DNA from: JAPHSX01 sp039714395
GTDB lineage: Bacteria > Pseudomonadota > Gammaproteobacteria > Thiohalomonadales > Thiohalomonadaceae
Direction of reading: 5' to 3'
Assembly (NCBI GenBank): GCA_039714395.1
Contig: JBDLJH010000012.1
Location: 1-64,000 of the forward strand
Length of the DNA: 64,000 nucleotides
The notes under the pieces were generated by a model. The model was not told the DNA's origin. It saw only the letters and a program-made list of their open reading frames with translations, and made no database searches. Positions 31,219 through 40,619 of this stretch are shown one piece after another (the first letter of the stretch is position 1; each line of letters starts with the position of its first letter). The translations under genes were made by a program, and so were the position numbers.

Positions 31219-32932
31219 GCTTCCCCGCCAGAAAATCGTGCAACCCGTCCAATGGGATATCCTGATTCTCTGCGTCACCACGCCCCTTGTATTCCAGTGC
31301 ACCACTCTTCAGACCGCGATCACCGATAACGATGCGGTGTGGAATACCGATTAGCTCCATATCGGCAAACATGACGCCAGGGCGCTCGCCACGGTCATCC
31401 AGCAATACCTCGTAGCCGGCCTCGGTAAGTTCTGCGTAGAGTTTTTCTGCCGCCTCACGCACAGCTTCTGATTTCTGTAGATTCATCGGCAGGATGACAA
31501 GCTGGAACGGGGCGATGGCATCGGGCCAGAGAATCCCTTTGTCATCATGGTTCTGTTCGATGGCAGAGGCGACCACGCGGGATACACCGATACCGTAGCA
31601 GCCCATAGTCATAGGGACTGCCTTACCATTCTCATTCAGTACCGTGGCCTTCATCGCCTCGCTGTATTTGGTACCGAGCTGGAAGATATGGCCTACCTCA
31701 ATGCCCCGCTTGATGGTGAGCACGCCCTTACCGTCAGGGCTGGCATCACCTTCAATAACGTTACGTAGGTCGGCGACTTCGGGCTCAGGCTGATCACGCC
31801 CCCAGTTGACGCTGGTGAGATGTTTTCCGTCCTCGTTGGCTCCGCAGATAAAGTCGGACAGATGGGCTGCGTCACGGTCAACGATCAATGGAGTTCCGAT
31901 CCCTACCGGGCCGATGGAACCGGGGGCACAACCGATGGCGGCACGAATATCATCATCCGAGGCCATGGTTAGTGGGCTGTATACCTGAGGTAGCTTTTCC
32001 GCCTTGATCTCGTTTAATTCATGGTCGCCGCGTAGTGCCAGTGCTACCACACCTTCAGCTTCACCATTTTCGTCGGCACCACGAACAATCAGGGTTTTGA
32101 TGGTCTGTTTAGAGTCCACCTTGAGGAAGGCGCTGACCTCTTCAATCGAGTGCTGGTTCGGGGTGTCGACTACCGTCATCTCGGCAGTAGCGGCAGGGCG
32201 TTCGCCCTGTGGTGCTAATGCCTCGGCTTTCTCCACGTTGGCGGCGTAGTCGCTTTCGGTAGAGAAGGCGATAGCATCTTCACCAGAGTCAGCCAGCACG
32301 TGGAATTCATGCGAGCCGCTACCACCGATGGCACCGGTGTCAGCCAGTACCGGGCGGAACTCCAGCCCCAGGCGGGTGAAGATGCGGGTGTAGGTTTCGT
32401 GCATCACCGCATAGGTCTCTTTTAAGGACTCATCGTTAAGGTGGAAGGAGTAGGCGTCCTTCATCAGGAACTCACGGGCACGCATCACACCAAAGCGTGG
32501 ACGGCGCTCGTCGCGGAATTTGGTCTGGATTTGGTAGAAGTTGACGGGCAGTTGCTTGTAGCTGTGTAGCTCACCACGAATGAGGTCGGTGATGATCTCC
32601 TCGTGGGTGGGGCCGAAGCAGAACTCACGGCTGTGGCGGTCGGTCAGGCGCAGCATTTCGGCGCCCATAGCATCCCAGCGGCCAGATTCATGCCATAGCT
32701 CGGCAGGTTGTACTGCAGGCATCAGCACCTCCTGAGCGGCGGCGCGGTTCATCTCTTCACGTACGATAGCTTCTACTTTGCGTAGCACTCGTAATCCCAT
32801 CGGCAGCCAGGTATAGAGGCCGGAGGCGAGCTTGCGAATCATGCCTGCACGCAGCATCAGCTGGTGGCTGATTACTTCGGCGTCGGCAGGGGTCTCTTTA
32901 ACAGTGGCGATAAGGTATTGGCTGGTGCGCAT
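31208..32932 (-). CDS. proS: prolyl-tRNA synthetase (bacterial long form)
   Basis: A 574-residue class IIa synthetase charging tRNA-Pro. Motif 2 appears as FRDERRPRFGVMRAREFLMKDAYSF (core FRDERRPRFG), motif 3 as GCYGIGVSR, and a large insertion (about 225-400) is the editing domain that removes Ala from tRNA-Pro, typical of the bacterial form. The C-terminal anticodon-binding domain ends with GRGDAENQDIPLDGL. The ATG at 32932 is chosen as the conserved N-terminus (MRTSQYLIATVKETPADAE); earlier in-frame codons would precede it with non-conserved sequence. Confidence 0.97.
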   Translation of the reverse strand: MRTSQYLIATVKETPADAEVISHQLMLRAGMIRKLASGLYTWLPMGLRVLRKVEAIVREEMNRAAAQEVLMPAVQPAELWHESGRWDAMGAEMLRLTDRHSREFCFGPTHEEIITDLIRGELHSYKQLPVNFYQIQTKFRDERRPRFGVMRAREFLMKDAYSFHLNDESLKETYAVMHETYTRIFTRLGLEFRPVLADTGAIGGSGSHEFHVLADSGEDAIAFSTESDYAANVEKAEALAPQGERPAATAEMTVVDTPNQHSIEEVSAFLKVDSKQTIKTLIVRGADENGEAEGVVALALRGDHELNEIKAEKLPQVYSPLTMASDDDIRAAIGCAPGSIGPVGIGTPLIVDRDAAHLSDFICGANEDGKHLTSVNWGRDQPEPEVADLRNVIEGDASPDGKGVLTIKRGIEVGHIFQLGTKYSEAMKATVLNENGKAVPMTMGCYGIGVSRVVASAIEQNHDDKGILWPDAIAPFQLVILPMNLQKSEAVREAAEKLYAELTEAGYEVLLDDRGERPGVMFADMELIGIPHRIVIGDRGLKSGALEYKGRGDAENQDIPLDGLHDFLAGKLKR

Positions 32933-33021
32933 GCCGGATCTCTTTTGCTGAGTGAATGGGCTTCGTTTTTCAGATGGCCTATTGTAGACAAAGGCCGGGG
33001 TGGGCGTATAGAGCAGGGGGG

Positions 33022-33366
33022 TTAAAAGGTGGTGTTGTTCCAGCCCCACATGTGGCGTGGGGGATTGGAGAATTCGATATAAATGCGTTCGGTGGGAATC
33101 ACTAGTGCCTCACCGATGAGCTTGCACAGGGTTAGAGAGAGTTCGGCAGTCGTCTCTTCGGGCAGGCCAAGGCTCTTTAATTCCAGGTAGGCGCAGGGGG
33201 CACCGTCACCACCGAACAGCATCGAAAGTCCACTTTCTATGCTCACCATGACATAGCGCTCGGGCTTGCCCAGTGCTATGGCGAGGCTTTGTGAGCACAT
33301 CCCCAGCAGCCTCATCTCTTCGGTTTTATCGAGTTCCTGGTTGGTGTTAATCAGCAGGTAGGGCAT
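33022..33366 (-). CDS. MIF/tautomerase-superfamily protein
   Basis: A 114-residue protein with the catalytic Pro directly after the initiator Met (MPYLLINTN) and the MIF-type pattern KPERYVMVSIESGLSMLFGGDGAPCAYLELKSLG. The C-terminus keeps PTERIYIEFSNPPRHMWGWNNTTF, the usual MIF ending. Such proteins have phenylpyruvate or dopachrome tautomerase activity in vitro; the bacterial role is unclear. It sits between proS and a DUF4124 gene, all on the minus strand. Confidence 0.88.
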   Translation of the reverse strand: MPYLLINTNQELDKTEEMRLLGMCSQSLAIALGKPERYVMVSIESGLSMLFGGDGAPCAYLELKSLGLPEETTAELSLTLCKLIGEALVIPTERIYIEFSNPPRHMWGWNNTTF

Positions 33367-33372
33367 GGAGGC

Positions 33373-33789
33373 TTACCGGCAGGACTGATCCAGTTCGGTC
33401 TTAATCTCGACAATCTTTGCCTCGCGCATCTCCTCACTAACTACCACCGCGTTACCTTCGCTATCGGTAATCTGCTTCTCATTCTTATATAGCTCAAGGT
33501 CTCGGTATAGTCCCTGACACTTGTCAGCCTGTTGTTGTGAAGCCAGGAGATCGGTGGGTTGCGGTATTTCAATCGGGGTTGTATCGACGGGTTCAGGCTC
33601 GACCTCTGGGGGCGTACTTGAGATAACCTCGTCTGAATTTTTGTCAGTGGGCGATTTTTGAGAATAATGGGTGTTGCCTGCCTCATCCGTCCATTTATAA
33701 AGCTTGGCGGCATGCACCGTCGTGCTGGCCAGCACGGCTGCAAGCAGAAGAATCGACCAAGGGGTAGTGTGTTTATAAATCATACTCAT
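33373..33789 (-). CDS. DUF4124 exported protein
   Basis: A 138-residue protein with a signal peptide (about 1-27, ending VHA) and the DUF4124 opening KLYKWTDEAGNTHYSQKSPTD. The middle is Pro/Glu-rich and disordered; a short helical C-terminus contains two Cys (CQGLYRDLELYKNE and the final DQSCR) that could form a disulfide. Function of DUF4124 is unknown. It diverges from ilvB across about 200 nt. Confidence 0.82.
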   Translation of the reverse strand: MSMIYKHTTPWSILLLAAVLASTTVHAAKLYKWTDEAGNTHYSQKSPTDKNSDEVISSTPPEVEPEPVDTTPIEIPQPTDLLASQQQADKCQGLYRDLELYKNEKQITDSEGNAVVVSEEMREAKIVEIKTELDQSCR

Positions 33790-33891
33790 CCTGATTGTGT
33801 AGATATTTATACGACAATCATATCATGCAGGGGTTCAAAGTCTTCTGGTTTCAGCTGTTTGGAACACGATAGCCCCTGTTATTGCTTGACC

Positions 33892-33923
33892 TTGATGCGG
33901 AATGTAAGTAATTTTCCTATAAT
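33892..33923 (+). promoter_or_regulatory. putative ilvBHC promoter
   Basis: TATAAT at 33918-33923 is a perfect -10. TTGATG at 33892-33897 is the nearest -35 candidate but at 20 nt, longer than usual; TTGACC at 33886-33891 is too far. Transcription would start near 33930. Tentative. Confidence 0.4.
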
Positions 33924-33942
33924 TCGCAACTTCTTATATACT

Positions 33943-33965
33943 TGCCCGTTTTCGCGGGCATTTTT
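33943..33965 (+). terminator. terminator-like hairpin in the ilvB leader (attenuator candidate)
   Basis: TGCCCG (33943-33948) pairs with CGGGCA (33955-33960) around TTTTCG and is followed directly by TTTTT, the form of an intrinsic terminator. It points toward ilvB and the upstream gene is divergent, so it cannot be ending another gene's transcript. It starts only about 13 nt after the predicted start point, which leaves no room for a leader peptide. Confidence 0.5.
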
Positions 33966-33998
33966 GTCTAATCGAGACCGAGCCAGGAGACTCTTAAG

Positions 33999-35693
33999 GT
34001 GGAATTGACCGGTGCAGAAATATTAGTACGCTTCCTGCAGGACGAGGGTGTCGATCACCTCTTCGGTTATCCGGGCGGGGCGGTACTGCACATCTACGAT
34101 GCGCTCTACCAGCAGGATAAGCTTAAGCATATTCTGGTACGCCACGAGCAGGCGGCTACCCATGCGGCGGACGGCTATGCCCGCTCCACCGGTAAACCTG
34201 GTGTGGTACTGGTTACCTCAGGTCCCGGTGCTACCAATGCTGTCACCGGCATTGCTACCGCCTATATGGATTCGATCCCGATGGTGGTGATCACCGGTCA
34301 GGTGCCTACTGCGCTGATCGGTAATGATGCCTTTCAGGAGGTCGATACCGTCGGTATCACCCGCCCCTGTGCCAAACACAACTTCCTGGTGAAGGATGTT
34401 AAGGATCTGGCAGAGACCCTGAAAAAGGCCTTCTATATCGCCACCACGGGTCGCCCCGGTCCGGTCGTGGTCGACATCCCCAAGGATGTTACCGGTGATC
34501 GTACCAATTATGTCTTTCCCAAGAAGGTGAGCATGCGTTCCTACCACCCGGTGGTGAAGGGACACGGTGGGCAGATTAAGAAGGCGGTGAATATGATGCT
34601 CACCGCCAAGCGCCCGATCCTTTACACCGGTGGCGGTATCATCCTCGCCGATGCGGCCAAGCCGATGACCGAGCTGGCGCACCTGCTTGGCTTCCCTGTT
34701 ACCAATACCTCGATGGGATTGGGAGGCTTTCCTGCCACCGACAAGCAGTTTCTCGGCATGCTGGGCATGCACGGTACCGTCGAGGCCAATATGGCGATAT
34801 CGCACTGCGACCTGCTGATCGCCATCGGTGCCCGTTTCGATGACCGTGTTACAGGTAAGATCGAGAAGTTTGCACCGCGTGCCAAGATTATTCATGTCGA
34901 TATCGACCCCGCTTCCATTTCTAAAAACGTGACGGTGGATCTACCGATCGTTGGTGATGTGAACAGTGTGCTGAAGACCATGACCACCCAGATTAAGGCG
35001 AGTGAGCGCAAGCCTGACGGTGAGGCGCAAGCCAAGTGGTGGCAGCAAATTGAAGAGTGGCGTGCGAAGGATTGTCTACGGTACAGCACCAAAGGCAAGC
35101 TAATCAAACCACAGCACGTCATCGACACTTTGTATAAGGTGACCAAGGGTGATGCCTTTGTCACCTCGGACGTGGGTCAGCATCAGATGTGGGCGGCGCA
35201 GTTCTACAAATTTGATAAGCCACGGCGCTGGATCAACTCCGGTGGTCTCGGCACCATGGGTTTTGGTCTGCCGGCGGCGATGGGTGTGCAATTTGCCCAT
35301 CCCAAGGCGAAGGTGGCCACCATCGTTGGTGATGGCGGGGTGCAGATGAATATTCAGGAGCTGGCCACCTGCATGCAGTATGGTCTGCCGATTAAGGTGA
35401 TCTGCCTGAATAACGGTTTCCTTGGCATGGTGCGCCAGTGGCAGGAGTTCTTCTACGAGGAGCGCTACTCACAGGTGCATGTGGAGGCGCAGCCCGACTT
35501 CGTTAAGCTGGCCGAGGCCTATGGCCACGTCGGCATGCAGATTGAAAAGCCTGAGGATGTGGAGAACGCACTGAAAGAGGCATTCAAGATGAAGGACAAG
35601 TTTGTCTTCATGAACTTTATTACTGATCCGGGTGAGAATGTTTACCCCATGGTACCCGCCGGTGCCGGACTAGATGAGATGATCCTGATATGA
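33999..35693 (+). CDS. ilvB: acetolactate synthase large subunit
   Basis: A 564-residue thiamine-diphosphate and FAD enzyme making acetolactate or acetohydroxybutyrate, first common step of Ile/Val/Leu synthesis. The N-terminal Pyr domain shows FGYPGGAVLHIYDAL and RHEQAATHAADGYARSTGKPG (catalytic Glu), the middle FAD-binding region GMHGTVEANMAI, and the C-terminal PP domain the TPP motif GDGGVQMNIQEL ... LNNGFLGMVRQWQ. The start is a GTG with AGGAGA 8-9 nt before it. It overlaps ilvH by 4 nt. This is the ilvI/ilvB-type isozyme with a linked regulatory subunit. Confidence 0.96.
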   Translation: MELTGAEILVRFLQDEGVDHLFGYPGGAVLHIYDALYQQDKLKHILVRHEQAATHAADGYARSTGKPGVVLVTSGPGATNAVTGIATAYMDSIPMVVITGQVPTALIGNDAFQEVDTVGITRPCAKHNFLVKDVKDLAETLKKAFYIATTGRPGPVVVDIPKDVTGDRTNYVFPKKVSMRSYHPVVKGHGGQIKKAVNMMLTAKRPILYTGGGIILADAAKPMTELAHLLGFPVTNTSMGLGGFPATDKQFLGMLGMHGTVEANMAISHCDLLIAIGARFDDRVTGKIEKFAPRAKIIHVDIDPASISKNVTVDLPIVGDVNSVLKTMTTQIKASERKPDGEAQAKWWQQIEEWRAKDCLRYSTKGKLIKPQHVIDTLYKVTKGDAFVTSDVGQHQMWAAQFYKFDKPRRWINSGGLGTMGFGLPAAMGVQFAHPKAKVATIVGDGGVQMNIQELATCMQYGLPIKVICLNNGFLGMVRQWQEFFYEERYSQVHVEAQPDFVKLAEAYGHVGMQIEKPEDVENALKEAFKMKDKFVFMNFITDPGENVYPMVPAGAGLDEMILI

Positions 35694-36184
35694 GACATAT
35701 TATCTCCATCCTGATGGAAAATGAGGCGGGTGCGCTGTCGCGTGTGGCTGGCCTGTTCTCTGCGCGCGGTTATAATATCGAGTCGCTGTCGGTAGCACCG
35801 ACCGAAGATCCTTCATTGTCACGCCTCACCCTGGTGACCCGCGGCTCTGACCAGATCATTGAACAGATCACCAAACAGCTGAACAAGCTGGTGGATGTAG
35901 TCAAGTTGCTGGATCTGACTGAAGGGCCACACGTAGAGCGCGAGTTGATGCTGATTAAGGTGAAGGCCAGCAGCGGTACCCAGCGCGAAGAGGTGAAGCG
36001 GTTGGTGGATATCTTCCGCGGCAATATTATTGATGTTACAGACAAGAGCTACACCATTGAGCTGACGGGTGATGTGACCAAGCTTGATGCCCTTATCGAC
36101 ACACTGAAAAAGGATGACATTCTCGAAACGGTGCGCTCTGGTATTACCGGAATTGGCCGTGGCGATAAGGCATTACACATTTAA
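35690..36184 (+). CDS. ilvH: acetolactate synthase small (regulatory) subunit
   Basis: A 164-residue regulatory subunit. An ACT domain at the N-terminus (ISILMENEAGALSRVAGLFSARGYNIESL) carries the valine-sensing fold, and the C-terminal ALS_ss_C domain follows (RELMLIKVKASSGTQREEVKRL). It binds the large subunit, activates it and confers valine feedback inhibition. ATG overlaps the ilvB stop by 4 nt, and ilvC starts 46 nt after its stop. Confidence 0.97.
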   Translation: MRHIISILMENEAGALSRVAGLFSARGYNIESLSVAPTEDPSLSRLTLVTRGSDQIIEQITKQLNKLVDVVKLLDLTEGPHVERELMLIKVKASSGTQREEVKRLVDIFRGNIIDVTDKSYTIELTGDVTKLDALIDTLKKDDILETVRSGITGIGRGDKALHI

Positions 36185-36230
36185 TTAATACTTTATTTTT
36201 GAACTATCGACTGCTTGAAGGACGATCACA

Positions 36231-37253
36231 ATGGCACTGAACATGTATTACGACAAAGACTGCGACCTCTCCATCATTAAGGGAATGAAGGTCACCATCC
36301 TCGGCTATGGCTCTCAGGGCCACGCCCATGCCAACAACCTGAAGGATTCAGGTGTTGATGTGACCATCGGCCTGCGCGCCAGCTCGGCTTCTGCCAAGAA
36401 GGCCGAGAAGGCTGGCCTTACCGTTAAAGAGACTGCCGAGGCCGTTAAGGGTGCCGACCTGGTTATGGTACTAACCCCTGATGAGTTCCAGTCCCAGCTC
36501 TACAAAAATGACATTGAGCCCAATATCAAAGAGGGTGCGGTACTGGCCTTTGCCCACGGTTTCGCGGTTCATTACAATCAGGTTGTAGCGCGTGCCGACC
36601 TCGACGTTATCATGATCGCCCCCAAGGCCCCCGGTCACACCGTGCGTTCCGAGTTCGTTAAGGGCGGCGGTATTCCTGATCTTATCGCCATCCATCAGGA
36701 TGCATCCGGCAAGGCCAAGGGCATTGCACTCTCCTACGCCATGGGCGTGGGTGGTGGCCGTACCGGTATCATCGAGACTTCCTTTAAGGACGAGACAGAG
36801 ACCGACCTGTTTGGTGAGCAGGCGGTTCTTTGCGGTGGTGCAGTCGAGCTGGTTAAGGCCGGTTTTGAGACCCTGACCGAGGCTGGTTATGCTCCCGAGA
36901 TGGCCTACTTCGAGTGCCTGCATGAGCTCAAGCTGATCGTCGACCTGATGTACGAGGGCGGCATCGCCAATATGAATTACTCTATCTCCAATAACGCCGA
37001 GTATGGTGAGTACGTGACCGGTCCCAAGGTGATTAACGAAGAGTCCCGCTGGGCGATGCGCGAGGCACTGGAGAATATCCAGAACGGTGAGTACGCCAAG
37101 AAGTTTATCCTTGAGGGAATGTCCAACTACCCTGAGATGACCGCATGGCGCCGTAACAATGCTGCTCATGAGATTGAGATCGTGGGTGGTAAGCTGCGTG
37201 CAATGATGCCCTGGATCACTGCTAATCAGCTGGTGGACAAAGATAAGAACTAA
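36231..37253 (+). CDS. ilvC: ketol-acid reductoisomerase (class I)
   Basis: A 340-residue class I KARI that converts acetolactate to dihydroxyisovalerate with NADPH and Mg. The Rossmann loop GYGSQGHAHANNLKDSG and the cofactor loop LRASSASAKKAE (Ser-rich, NADPH-favouring) are followed by the substrate/metal domain with DLFGEQAVLCGG and the Glu of YFECLHELKLIVDLMYEGG. The length is of the short bacterial class. GAAGGA precedes the ATG by about 9 nt. It is the last gene of ilvBHC and is followed by a terminator. Confidence 0.97.
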   Translation: MALNMYYDKDCDLSIIKGMKVTILGYGSQGHAHANNLKDSGVDVTIGLRASSASAKKAEKAGLTVKETAEAVKGADLVMVLTPDEFQSQLYKNDIEPNIKEGAVLAFAHGFAVHYNQVVARADLDVIMIAPKAPGHTVRSEFVKGGGIPDLIAIHQDASGKAKGIALSYAMGVGGGRTGIIETSFKDETETDLFGEQAVLCGGAVELVKAGFETLTEAGYAPEMAYFECLHELKLIVDLMYEGGIANMNYSISNNAEYGEYVTGPKVINEESRWAMREALENIQNGEYAKKFILEGMSNYPEMTAWRRNNAAHEIEIVGGKLRAMMPWITANQLVDKDKN

Positions 37254-37332
37254 GTCTGCTACAAGAGGGCGTCTGCTGCGCTGATACGGCGTAGCGACCA
37301 CTCCTCTAGAAACGGATTGAGTTTCTTATTTT

Positions 37333-37370
37333 GAAAAAGGCCGACTATCATGAGGTAGTTGGTCTTTTTT
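37333..37370 (+). terminator. terminator after ilvC (possibly bidirectional)
   Basis: GGCCGACTA (37339-37347) and TAGTTGGTC pair with two G-T pairs around an 8-nt loop, flanked by AAAAA before and TTTTTT after. The T run reaches the stop codon of the convergent 1039-residue gene, so it may end both transcripts. Confidence 0.7.
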
Positions 37371-40300
37371 ATTTGGTTAAAGAAATCAGCGTGCCCATAT
37401 CGGCTTGCACCTGCAGACTTTGTCCGGCATTTTTCCAGCGGTAGAGACGGTTATAAGACCAGCGGTACTCCCCATTTCTGGTAGAACTGTAGTGAGTACT
37501 TAATTTGAACCAGTCTGCAGCCCTTGCTAATTGACTGTTGTTGAGTGCGGCAAGGCCCAGATAGAAGGCCGTTTCGGACAGGGTGCGCTCATCCATTTCC
37601 TGTTTAAGCAGTTCATCTCCACCACTTAGCCCAAGAATATAGCGTCCTAGTTTGTCGTATTTGTTTTGATAATTATCGTGATAGTAATCAATTAATTGCC
37701 CTTTGCGATCACTGCTCAATGGTGCACCCTGTACCAGTGCGGATGCCCGATATAGCCACACCGCATCAGCATGTCTGCCGTTCTCGGGGTTGGGGATCAG
37801 ATCCCAAAGTAGTGAGTACTCTCCCTCGCTAAAAAAGATCATGCTGGCGAAGTTGCGCATGTTGTCGGGAATGCGACCCTTCAACCAGTCGATGGCGACT
37901 CCCCGGCCTTCTGATTTTTCCAGGTAGTGGTAGGCATTGACGTCGATCTGTATCTGTCCGCCGCCATTAAGTTTTAGTTCGCTCTGCGTATTGAATGCAT
38001 GGCTGTAGAGTTTCATATCTGCCAGTGCGGGTGGAATGTTAACCAGTTCGGCATAACCGAGCCCGCTCTGCTGTAGCGCAATAAAGGCGGAGCGTATCCC
38101 ATGTTCATCTTTTGCAAAGTTTTCGGCAAAGCGTTTACCGATCATCCATCGCCAGTCCTCACTACTAAAGAAGCTTTTGTTCTCATGGAGAAATTGTGCG
38201 GCCTTGTGGTATTCGTGCTGTTGCCATAACACTATAACCATATTAAGTATGGCCTTGCTTGAGTTGGGGTAACGTTTAATCGCACGTATTGCCCACTGTT
38301 TTGCCCCAGTCGTATCGCCTTCGGCCAGTTTGACTTGGGTTGCCTGGTGGAGTGCGCCACCATACATGCTGTTAGTGATAGTGTGTATGGTCTGCCAGGC
38401 GGCATCGGTGTTTCCCTCCTTCTGTTGCATGCGGCTTATGGCGATTACCGCCTTCCAGTAGTCAAAGCTGTCTGACTTCTCACCACGGTGTTTCATCCAG
38501 TGCCTGGCAATATCAATGGCAGCCGTAAAATTACCCTGTTGCTCAAGAAATTTAATATAGGAGGCATGCACCTGCCAGCTGTCAGGTTGTTCATTTAACA
38601 GCTGTTGCAGCAGTGTTTTGGTGGTTGTAACAGCGGGCTTGAGCGTGAGTAGTAGTTCCGCCGCATCAGCACGTGTATCGGGTTGAATGGAGTTATCGCT
38701 GACCACCTGAGTAATTCTTGATGGCATGTTGTGGTATTTGCCCAGCCACGCGGAAAGGTAGTGGCTATGATGTGGCTCGTCACGATGGATGCTGTTATAG
38801 AGTTGTTCACTCAAACTAAAGTGAAGCAGGTATTGCCTGGACAGGTTGGCAAGTGTGTAGCGGTGGTCGATGCGGCTGTCCAGACGTGTAAACAGAAAAT
38901 CGATAGCTTTGCCTATGTCACGGGAACCGAAGCTGTAACGCGGCAGTAACTCTTCCAGTGTGCGTTCCAGTGTTGCGATGCCAATATGTCTTGCCGCCTG
39001 CAAGTCATGAAGCAGGGCTTGCATCTTTATCTTGTTCTTCTGGGCATTGACCAGGTTGGTGTACCAGGTTGAGAGCTCTGTAATACCAAAATTCTTGCTG
39101 CTGCCAAGATAGTGACTGAACTGTGTTGCCTGGCCGAGATCGCTTCGACTGTCCAGATAGTGTAGGCCGAGGCGATAGAGTGAGGAGAAATAGAGGCCTT
39201 GATAGTAGGCCTGGTAGAGCTGGTGATCGAAAAATGGTCCAGAATAATTTTTTGCTGTTTTGTCAATTCTCGCCATGATCTGATCGGGATGAATGTTTGA
39301 TTTTTCCTTGAGCAGGGTGGTAATAATTTTTGTGATCAGTGCAAGTCTTCCCAATGGTAGATCGTCTGTAATTTGCGCAATCGTTTGTTGCCATTCTTCC
39401 ATCTTCTGCTGTGATTCATCGGTCGCTCTGGCGATCATCATTGGCATCAGGCGTATGGCGACGGTTCTAGGGTAGAATCCGCGAAGCGAGTAGGCGCTCT
39501 GCAGGGCAAAGATTGGTGTGGGCTGTTGTCGGTAGTGGTGACTGAGCCATTCGCTCCATGCCTGTTTCTCGTCTTTTTGCGCAAGTTGCATCAGCCATAG
39601 GTCAATGCTGTCGCGGCTAGCGTCTGCAGCTCCAGCCATATTAGATAATAGAGCCTCATCGCGAAGCAGATAAAGTCGCCATGGGTCATCCTGTTGTAGT
39701 TGCTCGGCCAGTGTTTGTGCATGGGAATTGTACCCCATCGTTTCGGCCAGCATGCTCTCCTCACGTAGCAGTGGCTGGTAAGTTCCACGTTCGCCAAGTA
39801 CGAGCAGGGCGAGGGCACGAGCCACCATCTCATCCTGATTATCCAGCAGTTCGCGCGCAGCCCAACTCATACGGGCAAGGGCATCTACGGATTGCTTAAT
39901 GATGCTGATGTTGCGCCCATCGTTGCTCCACTGTTGGTTGAGTTTATTTAGGTGCTGCTGGGCTTGCGTGATGGAGAATCCATCGAGGCGTTGAACCGTT
40001 TGACCTCCCATAGTGTCGGCAAAGTCACTAATGGAGGGGAGAATCCGCTTGCTTGCTCTGAGCAGCATCGCCTTAGCTGCGGTGAAGTCGGGTAACTCAT
40101 CCAGATGGGCAATCACTTCGTTGTTTAGTGATATCTGCCAGCTGTTATTGACATAATTAACTTCAAGCTGTGCATCTTCCTCTGGATAGGCGAGTTTTTG
40201 CAGTTGGAGCAGAGCGAGAATAAAACGTCGGTCGGGTGGTAACCTGTATTGATTCTGTAAATGCGCCATGGCGCTACGTGGCGTTAGAGGGGAGGCCCCT

Positions 40301-40488
40301 TCCTGTTCGGTGTGACGGTTAATGGTGTAGGTGTTGTGTTTCAATACAGCAGATGGCGCGATAGTGATGGCCTTCGGCTCAGAGCTAGCTTGTGCCAGGG
40401 GTGGGGTTTGCACTAGATACTGATAGCGGGCGATCCCCAGTGAAACCATAACGGCGAGAAGAAACAAGGTTATCCTTACCCAGGGCAT
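37369..40488 (-). CDS. unrecognised 1039-residue membrane-anchored helical protein
   Basis: One N-terminal hydrophobic segment (about residues 5-20) is an uncleaved anchor or signal, so the remaining thousand residues are probably periplasmic. The body is almost wholly alpha-helical, rich in Leu, Gln, Ala, Trp and Tyr, with several stretches spaced like tetratricopeptide or Sel1-type repeats (for example around 635-800: QPDSWQVHASYIKFLEQQGN, then NTDAAWQTIHTITNSM and AKQWAIRAIKRYPNSSKAIL). No enzyme motif is recognised. Somewhat AT-richer than its neighbours. It stands alone between ilvC and pssA with its own promoter region upstream. A scaffold or secretion/assembly role would suit the fold; this is a guess. 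Confidence 0.65.
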   Translation of the reverse strand: MPWVRITLFLLAVMVSLGIARYQYLVQTPPLAQASSEPKAITIAPSAVLKHNTYTINRHTEQEGASPLTPRSAMAHLQNQYRLPPDRRFILALLQLQKLAYPEEDAQLEVNYVNNSWQISLNNEVIAHLDELPDFTAAKAMLLRASKRILPSISDFADTMGGQTVQRLDGFSITQAQQHLNKLNQQWSNDGRNISIIKQSVDALARMSWAARELLDNQDEMVARALALLVLGERGTYQPLLREESMLAETMGYNSHAQTLAEQLQQDDPWRLYLLRDEALLSNMAGAADASRDSIDLWLMQLAQKDEKQAWSEWLSHHYRQQPTPIFALQSAYSLRGFYPRTVAIRLMPMMIARATDESQQKMEEWQQTIAQITDDLPLGRLALITKIITTLLKEKSNIHPDQIMARIDKTAKNYSGPFFDHQLYQAYYQGLYFSSLYRLGLHYLDSRSDLGQATQFSHYLGSSKNFGITELSTWYTNLVNAQKNKIKMQALLHDLQAARHIGIATLERTLEELLPRYSFGSRDIGKAIDFLFTRLDSRIDHRYTLANLSRQYLLHFSLSEQLYNSIHRDEPHHSHYLSAWLGKYHNMPSRITQVVSDNSIQPDTRADAAELLLTLKPAVTTTKTLLQQLLNEQPDSWQVHASYIKFLEQQGNFTAAIDIARHWMKHRGEKSDSFDYWKAVIAISRMQQKEGNTDAAWQTIHTITNSMYGGALHQATQVKLAEGDTTGAKQWAIRAIKRYPNSSKAILNMVIVLWQQHEYHKAAQFLHENKSFFSSEDWRWMIGKRFAENFAKDEHGIRSAFIALQQSGLGYAELVNIPPALADMKLYSHAFNTQSELKLNGGGQIQIDVNAYHYLEKSEGRGVAIDWLKGRIPDNMRNFASMIFFSEGEYSLLWDLIPNPENGRHADAVWLYRASALVQGAPLSSDRKGQLIDYYHDNYQNKYDKLGRYILGLSGGDELLKQEMDERTLSETAFYLGLAALNNSQLARAADWFKLSTHYSSTRNGEYRWSYNRLYRWKNAGQSLQVQADMGTLISLTK

Positions 40489-40592
40489 AGCAACCGCTCC
40501 ATGTCAGTGTGAAAGCCATACCCTATTACAATTAACCCTGCTGTCAAGAGGGTGGTGATGGTGTGCGTGTATAGCACGCAGCTTTAACGTAC

Positions 40593-40598
40593 TATAAT
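40593..40598 (+). promoter_or_regulatory. -10 element before pssA
   Basis: TATAAT at 40593-40598 is a perfect -10 with a poor -35. Just upstream lies a hairpin GCGTG-TATAG-CACGC (about 40565-40579) nested inside TGGTGAT/ATCACCA arms. Predicted leader about 15 nt to the ATG at 40620. Confidence 0.35.
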
Positions 40599-40619
40599 CA
40601 CCATTAGATTGCTCCCAGG

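Noticed and set aside
36471..37301. 276-codon antisense frame over ilvC
   Set aside because: Shadow of ilvC; ilvC motifs are intact and the antisense product has no recognisable domain.
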